Positions 29,244-39,172 of a DNA stretch of 47,074 bases are shown here, one piece after another. The position numbers and the translations under genes are program-made. Within the stretch, counting starts at the first letter, position 1. Every line of letters starts with the position of its first letter. Below the pieces are notes generated by a model. That model was not told the origin of the DNA. It searched no databases and saw only the letters and a list, made by a program, of their open reading frames with translations. Source of the stretch: Bacteroidota bacterium (GTDB taxonomy: Bacteria; Bacteroidota; Bacteroidia; Palsa-965); contig JAJTEY010000020.1 of assembly GCA_021299855.1 (NCBI GenBank), forward strand, positions 1-47,074, read 5' to 3'.

Positions 29244-29993
29244 TTAGGTCAACATGCCACCGCAAACATTCAACACCTGGCCGGTAATGTATCCGGACAA
29301 ATCACTCGCAAGAAACAAGCAAGCGTTGGCCACATCTTCCGGCGATCCGCCGCGTTTCAGAGGGATTCCTTCGCGCCACTGCTCCACTACCTTTTGATCC
29401 AGAGCACCCGTCATTTCTGTTTCAATAAATCCTGGAGCAATTACATTGCAACGAATATTTCGAGAACCTAATTCCAAAGCAACTGATTTTGAAAACCCAA
29501 TAATACCTGCTTTAGAAGCCGCATAATTCGCCTGACCCGCATTTCCTTTCACACCAACTACAGAACTCATGTTGATAATAGATCCGCTGCGCTGTTTCAA
29601 CATCGGGCGTTGCACCGCTTTTGTTAAGTTGAACACAGACTTTAAATTCGCGTTAATCACTTCATCCCATTGTTGTTCGCTCATGCGCATCAGTAATGTG
29701 TCACGCGTAATACCGGCGTTGTTAATCAGAATGTCAATCGTTCCGAAATCGGCCACAACAGCAGTTACCAGTTCATCAGCGGCTTTGAAATCGGCAGCAT
29801 CCGAGCGATAACCTTTTGCATTAACACCAAATGCTTTCAATTCGTTCTCTAATTCCAAACCCTTCTCTACAGAAGAAAGATAAGTGAAAGCAACGTTAGC
29901 TCCGTGACGGGCAAAAAGAACTGCAATACCGCGACCAATGCCGCGAGATGCTCCGGTGACCAGAACAACTTTTCCGGTTAATAATTGAGTCAT
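29244..29993 (-). CDS. fabG: 3-oxoacyl-[acyl-carrier-protein] reductase (SDR)
   Basis: VVLVTGASRGIGRGIAVLFARHGANVAFTY; NNAG; YAASKAGIIGFSKSVALEL; FIETEMT; SGYITGQVLNVCGGM. Confidence 0.93.
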   Translation of the reverse strand: MTQLLTGKVVLVTGASRGIGRGIAVLFARHGANVAFTYLSSVEKGLELENELKAFGVNAKGYRSDAADFKAADELVTAVVADFGTIDILINNAGITRDTLLMRMSEQQWDEVINANLKSVFNLTKAVQRPMLKQRSGSIINMSSVVGVKGNAGQANYAASKAGIIGFSKSVALELGSRNIRCNVIAPGFIETEMTGALDQKVVEQWREGIPLKRGGSPEDVANACLFLASDLSGYITGQVLNVCGGMLT

Positions 29994-30126
29994 AGGTTAA
30001 TTTTTGTTGAAGGTTCAAATATACACATTACGCAACTGACAGGATGACGCAAACTGTGCAGTTTTGACGGATTTATACACTTGGTGCAACGTTTGTACTA
30101 ACTTTCGTAATTATAAACTTTAAGAT

Positions 30127-30828
30127 ATGTTTTTCGATCCTTTGTATTTGATTTTGATGGGCGCTATGATGCTGATTGGATTTGCTGTTCAGGCAAGACT
30201 TAAAAGTGTTATCAATAAAGCGTTAACTGTTCCATTGCGTAATGGAATGACCGGTAAGCAAGTTGCCGAGCGTATGCTGCGTGATCATGGCATTAGTGAT
30301 GTTCGGGTAATTTCGGTGGAAGGTCGACTTACTGACCATTATAACCCTAAGGATAAAACGGTCAACCTGAGCAATGATGTATTTCACGGTGTATCTGCGG
30401 CATCTGCGGCAGTTGCAGCTCACGAGGTTGGTCACGCTGTTCAACATGCCACCGCTTACCGTTGGTTACAAATGCGTTCTGTATTGGTACCTGCTGTAAA
30501 CGTTGCAAATACATTGATGAATTTTTTGTTCATTGGTATGGCTTTTCTTGCGTTCTCATTCGAAATGTATAATCAGGCATTGGTATTAATTATAATTGCG
30601 CAAGCAGCAATTACACTTTTTACTTTAATTACACTGCCGGTTGAAATTGATGCCAGCAAACGAGCTTTGGTGTGGCTTGATGGAGCGGGCTTAACTTATG
30701 GGGAAGAACATGAACAGGCAAAGTCTGCATTGCGCTGGGCAGGAATGACATATATCGTTGCCGCATTAGCAGCTACAGTTCAACTTTTATATTTCATTCT
30801 TCAATTTATGGGGCGTCGGGATGACTAA
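30127..30828 (+). CDS. Zinc-dependent membrane metallopeptidase (YugP-like)
   Basis: HEVGHAVQHATAYRWLQMRS zinc motif; hydrophobic segments; LPVEIDASKRALVWL. Confidence 0.92.
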   Translation: MFFDPLYLILMGAMMLIGFAVQARLKSVINKALTVPLRNGMTGKQVAERMLRDHGISDVRVISVEGRLTDHYNPKDKTVNLSNDVFHGVSAASAAVAAHEVGHAVQHATAYRWLQMRSVLVPAVNVANTLMNFLFIGMAFLAFSFEMYNQALVLIIIAQAAITLFTLITLPVEIDASKRALVWLDGAGLTYGEEHEQAKSALRWAGMTYIVAALAATVQLLYFILQFMGRRDD

Positions 30829-30904
30829 TTTAACAGTATTCAGGCTATTCATAAATAAAAAATAAGCACATTTGCACTGTTCTGCCGCTAGGCAGAACAA
30901 CACA

Positions 30905-30948
30905 GAAGGGCGGCGCTTTTGGGGTTAAGCGTTGCCCTTCGCTTTTTT
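30905..30948 (+). terminator. Strong hairpin terminator preceded by a second hairpin
   Basis: GAAGGGCGGCGCTT-N8-AAGCGTTGCCCTTC (14 bp with two G-U) followed by GCTTTTTT. Confidence 0.75.
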
Positions 30949-31003
30949 AGTATGTTAGCATACATCTGTATTTGATTTTCTATTTTCGTTTCAAATACAG
31001 CTA

Positions 31004-32911
31004 ATGAAAAGAAAGATTTCCTTCCGCGAAAAAATCCGATATCGTTTTGATAATACACTTTCAGCCGGCCCGATTGCAATAATAGGTTGGTTGGCTATAG
31101 TATCGTGTATCATAGTAATCGTAGCTGCCGGAATCATAACCGCGCTTCATATCCCATCAGATCCGGAAACAGGTACGGAATGGTCGTTTATTGAAGCCGT
31201 ATGGAATAATTTTATGCGCGCAATTGATGCCGGTAATCTTGCAGGAGATAATGGATGGGGATTACGTGCAATAACCTTCGTTGTAACAGTTGGCGGAATA
31301 TTTATCGTAAGTACGCTTATTGGTACCATAACGAGTGGTATGGAATCGAAAATTGAGGAATTGCGAAAAGGACGTTCGCGGGTTCTGGAGTCCAATCATA
31401 CGTTGATATTGGGATGGTCACCAAAAATATTTACCATTCTTTCCGAATTGATAATTGCCAACGAAAGCGAACGCAAGGCTAAGATCGTTATCATGGCAGA
31501 TATGGATAAAGTGGAGATGGAAGATGAAATTCGATCGAAGCTGCCGGATACAAAATCGACCAAAATTATTTGCAGAACAGGCAGTCCATTGGATCTGGAT
31601 GATCTGGAGGTGGTAAACCCACACGAAGCAAAATCTATTATTATCATCAGTCCTGAGCAGGCTGAACATCCGGATATTTATACTATTAAGGCGGTACTTG
31701 CAATTACGAACAATCCTAACCGAAAGAAAGAAAAGTATCACATTGTTGCGGAATTACAGGATGAGAAAAATCGCGAAGCCGCTGAATTGGTTGGTGGAGA
31801 TGAAACCACACTTGTGCTTTCTGCTGATCTTATCGCACGCGTAACAGCACAAACTTGCCGTCAGGCCGGGCTTAGCGTGGTTTATACAGAGTTGTTAGAT
31901 TTTGATGGTGCCGAAATTTATTTTAAACACGATAAAGTTTTGACCGGCAAAAGCTACCGCGAAGTAGCAAACTCTTTTGAAAGCAGTACCGTTATTGGAA
32001 TTTATACCGGTGAACAGCAAGTATTGATTAATCCACAATCGGATTACATTTTAAAGTCCGATGATCAGGTTATCGCAATTGCGGAAGACGACTCCACACT
32101 GAAAATAGACGGACAAGTAGATCCCGTTATTCAGACTGAGCATGTGACCCAAGGAACCAAACCTATATCTGAACCGGAACATACTCTAATTCTGGGCTGG
32201 AACAGCAAAGGAAAATCTATAGTTGAGGAGCTGGATAATTATGTAGCAAACGGTTCAACGGTTACAGTAGTAACTCCTAATGAAGAGCATGAAAGTGAAA
32301 TAGCAGAATTACCGGCGTCATTGAATAGACAACAGTTGAAGTTCATTCAGCAATCCTTTACGCAAAGGGCTACCATTGAAAGTCTGAATATTATGCAATA
32401 CAGTCACATTATAGTTTTGTGTAATGACAAAGCTGAAGTTCAGGAAGCGGATGCGGAAGTATTAATTACACTGTTACACATACGTCATATCGGCGAACAA
32501 ACCGGACATGATTTTAGTATTGTCAGTGAGATGCGAGATAGTCGCAACCGAGCTTTAGCAGAAGTTGCAAAGGCCGATGACTTCATTGTAAGCAACAAAT
32601 TGGCCAGTTTAATGATTTCTCAGATTTCGGAAAACAAACATTTATCTCGAGTTTTTTCGGAACTATTCAAATCTGAAGGATCAGAAATATATATTCGCCC
32701 GGTTACTGATTACGTAAATGCCGGAGTTCCTGTATCATTTTATACGGTGCTTCATGCAGCATTATCGCGTGGAGAAACAGCAATTGGGCATCGTCTTGCG
32801 CGTTATTCAAGTGATGCGAATAAAGGTTATGGAATCAATGTAAATCCTATCAAATCTGCTCTAACAACCTATAGCGAAGAAGACATGATTATTGTGTTGG
32901 CAGAAGATTAA
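31004..32911 (+). CDS. CASTOR/POLLUX (DMI1)-like ion channel with two RCK/TrkA-N-like domains
   Basis: KISFREKIRYRFDNTLSAGPIAIIGWL; pore region AIDAGNLAGDNGWGLRAITFVVTVGGIFIVSTLIGTITSGMESKIEELRKGRSRVLESNHTLILGW; second TLILGWNSKGKSIVEEL. Confidence 0.88.
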   Translation: MKRKISFREKIRYRFDNTLSAGPIAIIGWLAIVSCIIVIVAAGIITALHIPSDPETGTEWSFIEAVWNNFMRAIDAGNLAGDNGWGLRAITFVVTVGGIFIVSTLIGTITSGMESKIEELRKGRSRVLESNHTLILGWSPKIFTILSELIIANESERKAKIVIMADMDKVEMEDEIRSKLPDTKSTKIICRTGSPLDLDDLEVVNPHEAKSIIIISPEQAEHPDIYTIKAVLAITNNPNRKKEKYHIVAELQDEKNREAAELVGGDETTLVLSADLIARVTAQTCRQAGLSVVYTELLDFDGAEIYFKHDKVLTGKSYREVANSFESSTVIGIYTGEQQVLINPQSDYILKSDDQVIAIAEDDSTLKIDGQVDPVIQTEHVTQGTKPISEPEHTLILGWNSKGKSIVEELDNYVANGSTVTVVTPNEEHESEIAELPASLNRQQLKFIQQSFTQRATIESLNIMQYSHIIVLCNDKAEVQEADAEVLITLLHIRHIGEQTGHDFSIVSEMRDSRNRALAEVAKADDFIVSNKLASLMISQISENKHLSRVFSELFKSEGSEIYIRPVTDYVNAGVPVSFYTVLHAALSRGETAIGHRLARYSSDANKGYGINVNPIKSALTTYSEEDMIIVLAED

Positions 32912-32922
32912 GAAAAAAGATT

Positions 32923-32940
32923 TTATACCATATGGTATAA
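32923..32940. repeat. Perfect 18-bp palindrome
   Basis: TTATACCATATGGTATAA equals its own reverse complement; 12 bp after the stop of 31004..32911. Confidence 0.9.
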
Positions 32941-33014
32941 TACCACAAGGTGTAAAATATTATAAATTGGTTGCAACGCTTAAAGTTGTATTACAGACCA
33001 AGATATACCAATAA

Positions 33015-33045
33015 AAAGCCCGCTTCGGTGTGCTTCGCGGGCTTT
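33015..33045. terminator. Bidirectional hairpin terminator between convergent genes
   Basis: AAAGCCCGC-N13-GCGGGCTTT in the gap between 31004..32911 (+) and 33081..34649 (-). Confidence 0.75.
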
Positions 33046-33080
33046 GAACGCTCATTCCGGTCAGGTATGTGGTGAGCGTG

Positions 33081-34649
33081 TTAGTTCTTTAATGGAAAAT
33101 CCATCTGCAATTCAGGCACGTAGGATGATTTGTCCAAAATACCAATTTGTTTCGTTACCGGCGCATAACCATCTGCTTCAATTACCAGATCGTAATTGCC
33201 CGGAGGTAAAATTACTACGAAGCGCCCTGTATTTCCGTTAGGCACATAATTGCCTACCAACTCATTGGTTTTCTTATCGTATGCTGTTAAGAATACTGAA
33301 TTAAACGCCGGTTTAGAACTTCCTTCAAACTTAATTTCGCCCGTTATAACGGTATATCTGGGCTCAACATCATTAAATGTAACACGGTAAATATCGAGGT
33401 CACCCATACTGTCTTCGCGCTTCGCAGCCAAATAACCGTAACGACCATTTTCAGAAATTCTGAAATTGGAATTGTCCTCCGGCGTATTAATCGGGAATCC
33501 AAGATTTCTAGCGCCATTGAAGCTATTCGAAGCTTCCTCCCACTCGCTCTTAAAAATATCGTAGCCACCCATGCTGCTGTGTCCTTTTGAACTGAAGTAC
33601 AACGTTTTTTCGTCGGGTGACAAACTCGGAAAATCCTCGTCAAACGGCGAATTCACCTGCGTTCCTAAATTAACGGCAGGTCCAAACTTTCCGTTAGGCA
33701 AACGCTTACTTAAATACAAATCCATACCGCCTAACCCACCGGGTCTGTTACTGGCGAAGTACACCGTATTGCCGTCATTGGTAATACAAGCTGCAATTTC
33801 AAAACCTTTACTGGAATTGATATTTTCGTCGAGTTTAACCGGTTTTTTATAAATATTCCTCTGCTTGTCATATTCTGCAATGTAGATATCGTTAATACCT
33901 GTTTCATTATCATAATACAACACCATGTAATTACCATTGGCACTCATACCAACAACTTCTACATTCCCGGATGCAGAACTGACGGGATTACCGATATTCC
34001 TTGATTTCGTAAAACCACCATCCATTACGCGAGAGATATAAACCGCAGAATAATACGATCCATCATCACGACGCAAATTACCGCCATCGGAACGTTTTGT
34101 ATTATAAACCATAAACGATTCATCCGTTGTAATAAACGGATAATACTCCGGAAACTGCGTATTTACTGAACTTCCCAAATTTTCAAATGTCACATTTAAC
34201 GGATATTTCATCAACTCTTTCGCATTATAACAGTTCTGGATCTCACGATCTACGTCAGCGAGATTTTCAGGAGTTCCTTTACCAATGCGTTTGAAGTCGT
34301 TATAGCAACGCAATGCATCATCAAAGCGATAAGCAAAGTGATAAGTACGACCTAATAAAAACATCGCATCGGGTTCGTATTTCGGCTGACGTGTAACAAG
34401 TTCCAGATATGGGATTGCTTTTGCCTTATTGATATTGGTATTCAGATAACAAATTCCGATGCGATAATTGTATTCCACGTTACGATTATCATCTTCCAGC
34501 AAATCGAGATAAGCCGTTAACGCCTCTTCGTAGTTCTCCTTTTTGAATTTTTCTTCGGCAAGTTTTCTATCGGCATCAGCATCGTCTTGAGCAAACAAAT
34601 TGATCGCGGTCAACATCACACCTAAGGCAAGAAAATTTCGGATTATCAT
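33081..34649 (-). CDS. TPR - PD40 beta-propeller - carboxypeptidase-regulatory-like domain protein (PorE-like, no OmpA domain)
   Basis: Signal peptide MIIRNFLALGVMLTAINLFAQ; TPR; WD40-like PD40 repeats (VYFASNRPGGLGGMDLYLSKR, LYFSSKGHSSMGGYDIFKS); CRD-like end (LPPGNYDLVIEADGYAPVTKQIGI). Confidence 0.82.
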   Translation of the reverse strand: MIIRNFLALGVMLTAINLFAQDDADADRKLAEEKFKKENYEEALTAYLDLLEDDNRNVEYNYRIGICYLNTNINKAKAIPYLELVTRQPKYEPDAMFLLGRTYHFAYRFDDALRCYNDFKRIGKGTPENLADVDREIQNCYNAKELMKYPLNVTFENLGSSVNTQFPEYYPFITTDESFMVYNTKRSDGGNLRRDDGSYYSAVYISRVMDGGFTKSRNIGNPVSSASGNVEVVGMSANGNYMVLYYDNETGINDIYIAEYDKQRNIYKKPVKLDENINSSKGFEIAACITNDGNTVYFASNRPGGLGGMDLYLSKRLPNGKFGPAVNLGTQVNSPFDEDFPSLSPDEKTLYFSSKGHSSMGGYDIFKSEWEEASNSFNGARNLGFPINTPEDNSNFRISENGRYGYLAAKREDSMGDLDIYRVTFNDVEPRYTVITGEIKFEGSSKPAFNSVFLTAYDKKTNELVGNYVPNGNTGRFVVILPPGNYDLVIEADGYAPVTKQIGILDKSSYVPELQMDFPLKN

Positions 34650-34724
34650 AGCTTTTGTTTTAAGGCTGCAAAGGTAGGTAATGAAGTCTTCCTTTCGACG
34701 AAACACAAGAATACATCGACAAAA

Positions 34725-35405
34725 TTACGGCAACAGAATTCTTCGCTCTTGACCTAAATCGTTTTCGATCAGTATTGACACCGGATAACGTTGAGCTTCA
34801 ATTTCAGACATGAACCACTTGCGCCCAAACGGAACCAATAAAAGCAATCCTTCATCATTGCCCAAAGCCGTAAAGGTTTCGGAATTTTCTTGTCTCGTAA
34901 ATCCGCTCACGCCGTGGGTTGCGGAAATCCATTCCGAAAAAAGCATAACATCATCTACACCAATTCCAATTTCGCTAACGCCTAGCACAGCATTTGCAGA
35001 AAAACGTGGTGAATTGCGCGCAGGGGCAATCGCAGCTCTTGCAATAAATTCTACAATGTTTCCACTTCCGGCATCCGGAATATCATTGCAAAAGATGGAA
35101 CGCGCTTTCCATGCTGGAAATTCCACAACACCGTCACGTGCATCTTTACCATCAAGAATTGGAACACCTTTGGAATTCAACCACAGTTGGGCATCGGGCA
35201 ATTGGTCGGGACGAATGTTAAATGCAAAGTGATAAGCCGCATCATTGGGACCGGGAACAAAATTCACCCGTGTATATCCTGCCTGAAACGATAGTCCGTC
35301 TGTTTCCCCAACAACAGGAATTTCAGGGAATCCGAGTAACTCACAATAAAACGATTTCATTTCCGAGATAGCACCGGAAGCTAATGTGAGTTCTTTAATT
35401 TTCAT
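34725..35405 (-). CDS. VOC (glyoxalase/dioxygenase) superfamily protein
   Basis: MKIKELTLASGAISEMKSFYCELLGFPEIPVVGETDGLSFQAGYTRVNF with a second VOC half (VSEIGIGVDDVMLFSEWI). Confidence 0.8.
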   Translation of the reverse strand: MKIKELTLASGAISEMKSFYCELLGFPEIPVVGETDGLSFQAGYTRVNFVPGPNDAAYHFAFNIRPDQLPDAQLWLNSKGVPILDGKDARDGVVEFPAWKARSIFCNDIPDAGSGNIVEFIARAAIAPARNSPRFSANAVLGVSEIGIGVDDVMLFSEWISATHGVSGFTRQENSETFTALGNDEGLLLLVPFGRKWFMSEIEAQRYPVSILIENDLGQERRILLP

Positions 35406-35410
35406 GTGGT

Positions 35411-36829
35411 TTAATTTTTATCAGCGTACATGATTTTGCCCGGATTTAATATGTTATTTGGGTCGAACACATTTTTAATTCCTTTCATAAGATTGATGCG
35501 CGTGCTATCCACCGCGATCGGCAAATAAGGTTGTTGCACTAAACCAATACCGTGTTCACCCGAAATCGTTCCGCCCAATTTCACGCACAATTCAAATATT
35601 TCACGAATGCCTTTGGGTAATTCATTTTCCCAGGAATGTACATCCAAATCACCGCGTATAATATTGACATGCATATTTCCATCACCGGCGTGTCCGTAAC
35701 AAACGGATTTAAACCCATACCGTGCACCAATTTCTTTAACACCTTTCAGCAGAGCAGGCAATTCGGCACGTGGCACAACAGTATCCTCTTCTTTGTAAAC
35801 ACTATTCGCTTTCACTGCTTCAGCTACTTTGCGGCGCATTTTCCACAGCATGTCTTTTTGATCGGCACTTTCGGCAAACAACAACTCTCCTGCTTCATAT
35901 TGCTCCATAACGGTAGCTATACGCTCCATTTCTTTCATCAAAACTTCGGATTCGTTTCCGTCTACTTCAATTAATAAATGCGCCTGAACATCATCCGTAA
36001 CAGTGACATTAATATCATCGTGAAAACGCATCACCCAATCGATGGCATCACGCTCCATAAATTCTAATGCAGATGGTGTCATTCCTGCGCGAAACACAGC
36101 ACTCACGGCTTCACAAGCTTTCTCAGCACTACTGAACGGCGCGAGCATCAACAAACTGTGCTGTGGCATTGGTATTAATCGAAACACAATTGCCGTGATA
36201 ATGCCTAAGGTGCCTTCACTGCCGATCATAAGGTGAGTTAGGTTGTAGCCGGTAGAATATTTGAGCACATTGGCTCCTGTCCAAATAATTTCTCCTGTTG
36301 GTAAAACCACTTGCATGTTCAACACATAATCGCGTGTGGTGCCGTATTTCACTGCTTTAGGACCGCCCGAGCTATGCGCTAAATTACCACCCAAAAAACA
36401 GCTTCCTTTGGATGCGGGATCAGGAGGATAAAACAAGTTTTTCTCTTTTACCGCATGCTGAAATTCTTCATTTATTACTCCGGGCTGAACCGTGGCTTGC
36501 AAATTCCGCTCATCAATATTTAGAATGCGATTGAAGCGTTCCATGCTGATCACAATTCCTCCGAATACAGGAAGCGCTCCACCACTTAATCCTGTTCCTG
36601 CGCCTCGCGGAGTAACCGGAATTCGATGCGCATTAGCCAATTTCAGAATTTCACTTATTTGTTCCGGTGTTTGAGGTTTAACAGCAACTGCCGGTTTAAA
36701 CACTAAATCTTCGGTTTCATCACTGGAATAATTCAACAAGCGTTCTTCATCCACAATCACATTTTCTTTACCACAAATTTGTGTTAATGCTGAAATGATA
36801 TCCGGAGTTACCGTGCCGTAAGAATTCAT
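35411..36829 (-). CDS. FAD-linked oxidase, glycolate oxidase GlcD / D-lactate dehydrogenase family
   Basis: PVTPRGAGTGLSGGALPVFGGIVISMERFNRI; GEILWTG-like VLPTGEIIWTGANVLKYSTGYNLTHLMIGSEGTLGIIT; YGHAGDGNMHVNI; GEHGIG; FDPNNILNPGKI. Confidence 0.93.
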   Translation of the reverse strand: MNSYGTVTPDIISALTQICGKENVIVDEERLLNYSSDETEDLVFKPAVAVKPQTPEQISEILKLANAHRIPVTPRGAGTGLSGGALPVFGGIVISMERFNRILNIDERNLQATVQPGVINEEFQHAVKEKNLFYPPDPASKGSCFLGGNLAHSSGGPKAVKYGTTRDYVLNMQVVLPTGEIIWTGANVLKYSTGYNLTHLMIGSEGTLGIITAIVFRLIPMPQHSLLMLAPFSSAEKACEAVSAVFRAGMTPSALEFMERDAIDWVMRFHDDINVTVTDDVQAHLLIEVDGNESEVLMKEMERIATVMEQYEAGELLFAESADQKDMLWKMRRKVAEAVKANSVYKEEDTVVPRAELPALLKGVKEIGARYGFKSVCYGHAGDGNMHVNIIRGDLDVHSWENELPKGIREIFELCVKLGGTISGEHGIGLVQQPYLPIAVDSTRINLMKGIKNVFDPNNILNPGKIMYADKN

Positions 36830-36919
36830 ACCGTTTGTACTGTTTTTTATCCTCCCATACCGCTTCTATTCAGGTATTGTTCAGATTACGTATTTTCACC
36901 AAAATTAAAGGAATATCAC

Positions 36920-39109
36920 ATGAATAGAACTCATCGCCTGATTTTACTGATCGCAATTTTTATTGGTACCGCAGGGCCTTTCATTGCTCAGAACAACATT
37001 ACGCTGGAAGATATTTACGTTAAACGAACCTTCCGGCAGGAAATGGTTTTTGGCTTTAACTGGTCTAATGACGGACAGCGTTACATGATGTTTGATGCTG
37101 ACGAAGATGGCAATCAGGGATTGTATTATTTCTCTGCGGCAACGGGAAAACGGGAGAAATCTATTTTCATGATGCATGAACTTACTCCGCAAGGTGGCGG
37201 AAAACCAATCGAATTGGAAAATTTCACCTTTAGCCCGAACGAGCAATTGGTGATGATTTCAACAGGAACTGAAAAGATTTATCGCTACTCCACAACAGAA
37301 GAAAATTACATTTTCGATTTGAAGACACGTCAGTTAAAGCCGTTATCCAAAGGCGGGAAACAACGTCTGGCTCAGTTTTCCCCGGATTCAAAACAGGTTG
37401 CATTTGTTCGTGATAACAACATTTTCGTGACAGACATTGCCACCGGTAAAGAAACTCAAATCACGTTTGACGGTGAATGGAACAAAATCATTAACGGTGG
37501 AACGGATTGGGTGTATGAGGAAGAATTTGCTTTGCCTAACGGTATTTATTGGTCGCCGGACAGCAAGAAAGTGGCATATTACCGCTTTGATGAATCGCGG
37601 GTAAAGGAATTTCAAATGACGATGTACAACACCGGTTTATATCCGGAACCATACACGTTTAAATATCCGAAAGCCGGCGAAGAAAATTCTATCGTGAGCA
37701 TTCATATTTACGATGTAACGTCGGGAAAAACTACAACCGTTGATGTTGGTCCGGAAAAAGACCAGTACATCCCACGCATCATGTGGACACGCAATCCGAA
37801 TCAGTTGTGCGTGTATAGAATGAATCGTTTGCAAAACAAGTTGGACTTGTTACTCGCCAATGCAGCTGACGGGAAATCCAATTTGATCATGACGGAAACA
37901 AGTCCGCAGTACATAGAAGTACACGACCACATGACTTTTCTGAAGGACGGTAATTCGTTTGTGTGGAGCTCGGATCGAGATGGACATACTCATCTGTATG
38001 TGTTCACTTTCGATGGTATGATGAAATACCAGTTAACCAAAGGCGATTATGATGTGATCAGCGTTTACGGTGTTGATGAAAATACGGATCAGATTTATTA
38101 TCAGTCCAACAAAGAAGGTGTTACACAACGTCACGTCTACAGCGTTAAACTGAGCGGTTCCCAAGAAAAGAAATTGGTAACACGTCCCGGAAACAATTCG
38201 GCCAATTTTGGAACCGGCATGAAGTATTTTATCAATACACATTCTTCTGCCAACACTCCGGCATTTATCACTTTGCACAACGGCACCGGTAAAGAAGTTC
38301 GCGTGCTGAAGACGAATCAGAAATTGCAGGAAACCGTTCAACAATTCGGATTCAGCAAAAAGGAGTTTTTTACTTTCAAAAACCGCGACGGTATTGAATT
38401 ACACGGATGGATGATCAAACCGGCAAAAATTGATCCGGCGAAAAAATATCCGGTTCTGATGCATGTATATGGAGGTCCCGGACACAATACAGTTGTTGAT
38501 CAATGGGATCGTGATCTGGCGTGGCATCAAATGTTGGCTCAGAAAGGATACATTGTTGTTTCTGTAGACAATCGTGGTACAGAATATCGCGGTACTGCTT
38601 TCAAAAAAGCGACGTACGGAAAGATGGGAGAATTAGAGAGTGCGGACCAGATTGATGCCGCAAAACATTTGGGCTCATTACCATTTGTAGACAGTAAACG
38701 TATCGGTATTCAGGGGTGGAGTTACGGAGGCTACATGTCCAGTTTGTGTTTAGGTGTTGGTGCGCAATACTTCAAAATGGCCATTGCTGTTGCACCTGTC
38801 GGTAACTGGAGATTTTACGATTCTATCTATACCGAGCGTTACATGGGACTTCCAAAAGATAATGCTAAAGGATATGATGCCTTCTCTCCTACTCACAACA
38901 TGAATAAGGTGGAAGGAGAATTGCTGCTGGTGCATGGTACTGCAGATGACAATGTGCACTTCCAGAATTCGGTGGAAATGGTAAACGCGCTTATTAAAGC
39001 CAATGTGCAGTTCGAATTTTACATGTATCCCGACCAGGATCACGGCATTGGTGCGGGGCGTTACCACTTGTATACCAAAATGACCGATTTTATTTTGGAG
39101 AATCTTTAA
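36920..39109 (+). CDS. S9 family peptidase (dipeptidyl peptidase IV-like)
   Basis: Signal peptide; DPP4 propeller (WVYEEEFALPNGIYWSPDSKKVAYYRFDE); catalytic GWSYGGYMSSLCLG; GTADDNVHFQNS; DQDHGI. Confidence 0.94.
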   Translation: MNRTHRLILLIAIFIGTAGPFIAQNNITLEDIYVKRTFRQEMVFGFNWSNDGQRYMMFDADEDGNQGLYYFSAATGKREKSIFMMHELTPQGGGKPIELENFTFSPNEQLVMISTGTEKIYRYSTTEENYIFDLKTRQLKPLSKGGKQRLAQFSPDSKQVAFVRDNNIFVTDIATGKETQITFDGEWNKIINGGTDWVYEEEFALPNGIYWSPDSKKVAYYRFDESRVKEFQMTMYNTGLYPEPYTFKYPKAGEENSIVSIHIYDVTSGKTTTVDVGPEKDQYIPRIMWTRNPNQLCVYRMNRLQNKLDLLLANAADGKSNLIMTETSPQYIEVHDHMTFLKDGNSFVWSSDRDGHTHLYVFTFDGMMKYQLTKGDYDVISVYGVDENTDQIYYQSNKEGVTQRHVYSVKLSGSQEKKLVTRPGNNSANFGTGMKYFINTHSSANTPAFITLHNGTGKEVRVLKTNQKLQETVQQFGFSKKEFFTFKNRDGIELHGWMIKPAKIDPAKKYPVLMHVYGGPGHNTVVDQWDRDLAWHQMLAQKGYIVVSVDNRGTEYRGTAFKKATYGKMGELESADQIDAAKHLGSLPFVDSKRIGIQGWSYGGYMSSLCLGVGAQYFKMAIAVAPVGNWRFYDSIYTERYMGLPKDNAKGYDAFSPTHNMNKVEGELLLVHGTADDNVHFQNSVEMVNALIKANVQFEFYMYPDQDHGIGAGRYHLYTKMTDFILENL

Positions 39110-39172
39110 TCAGCAGTATCTCGAAACAGGTACAATGTTATATTCGCAGATCATTAATTAAATAATCACGAA

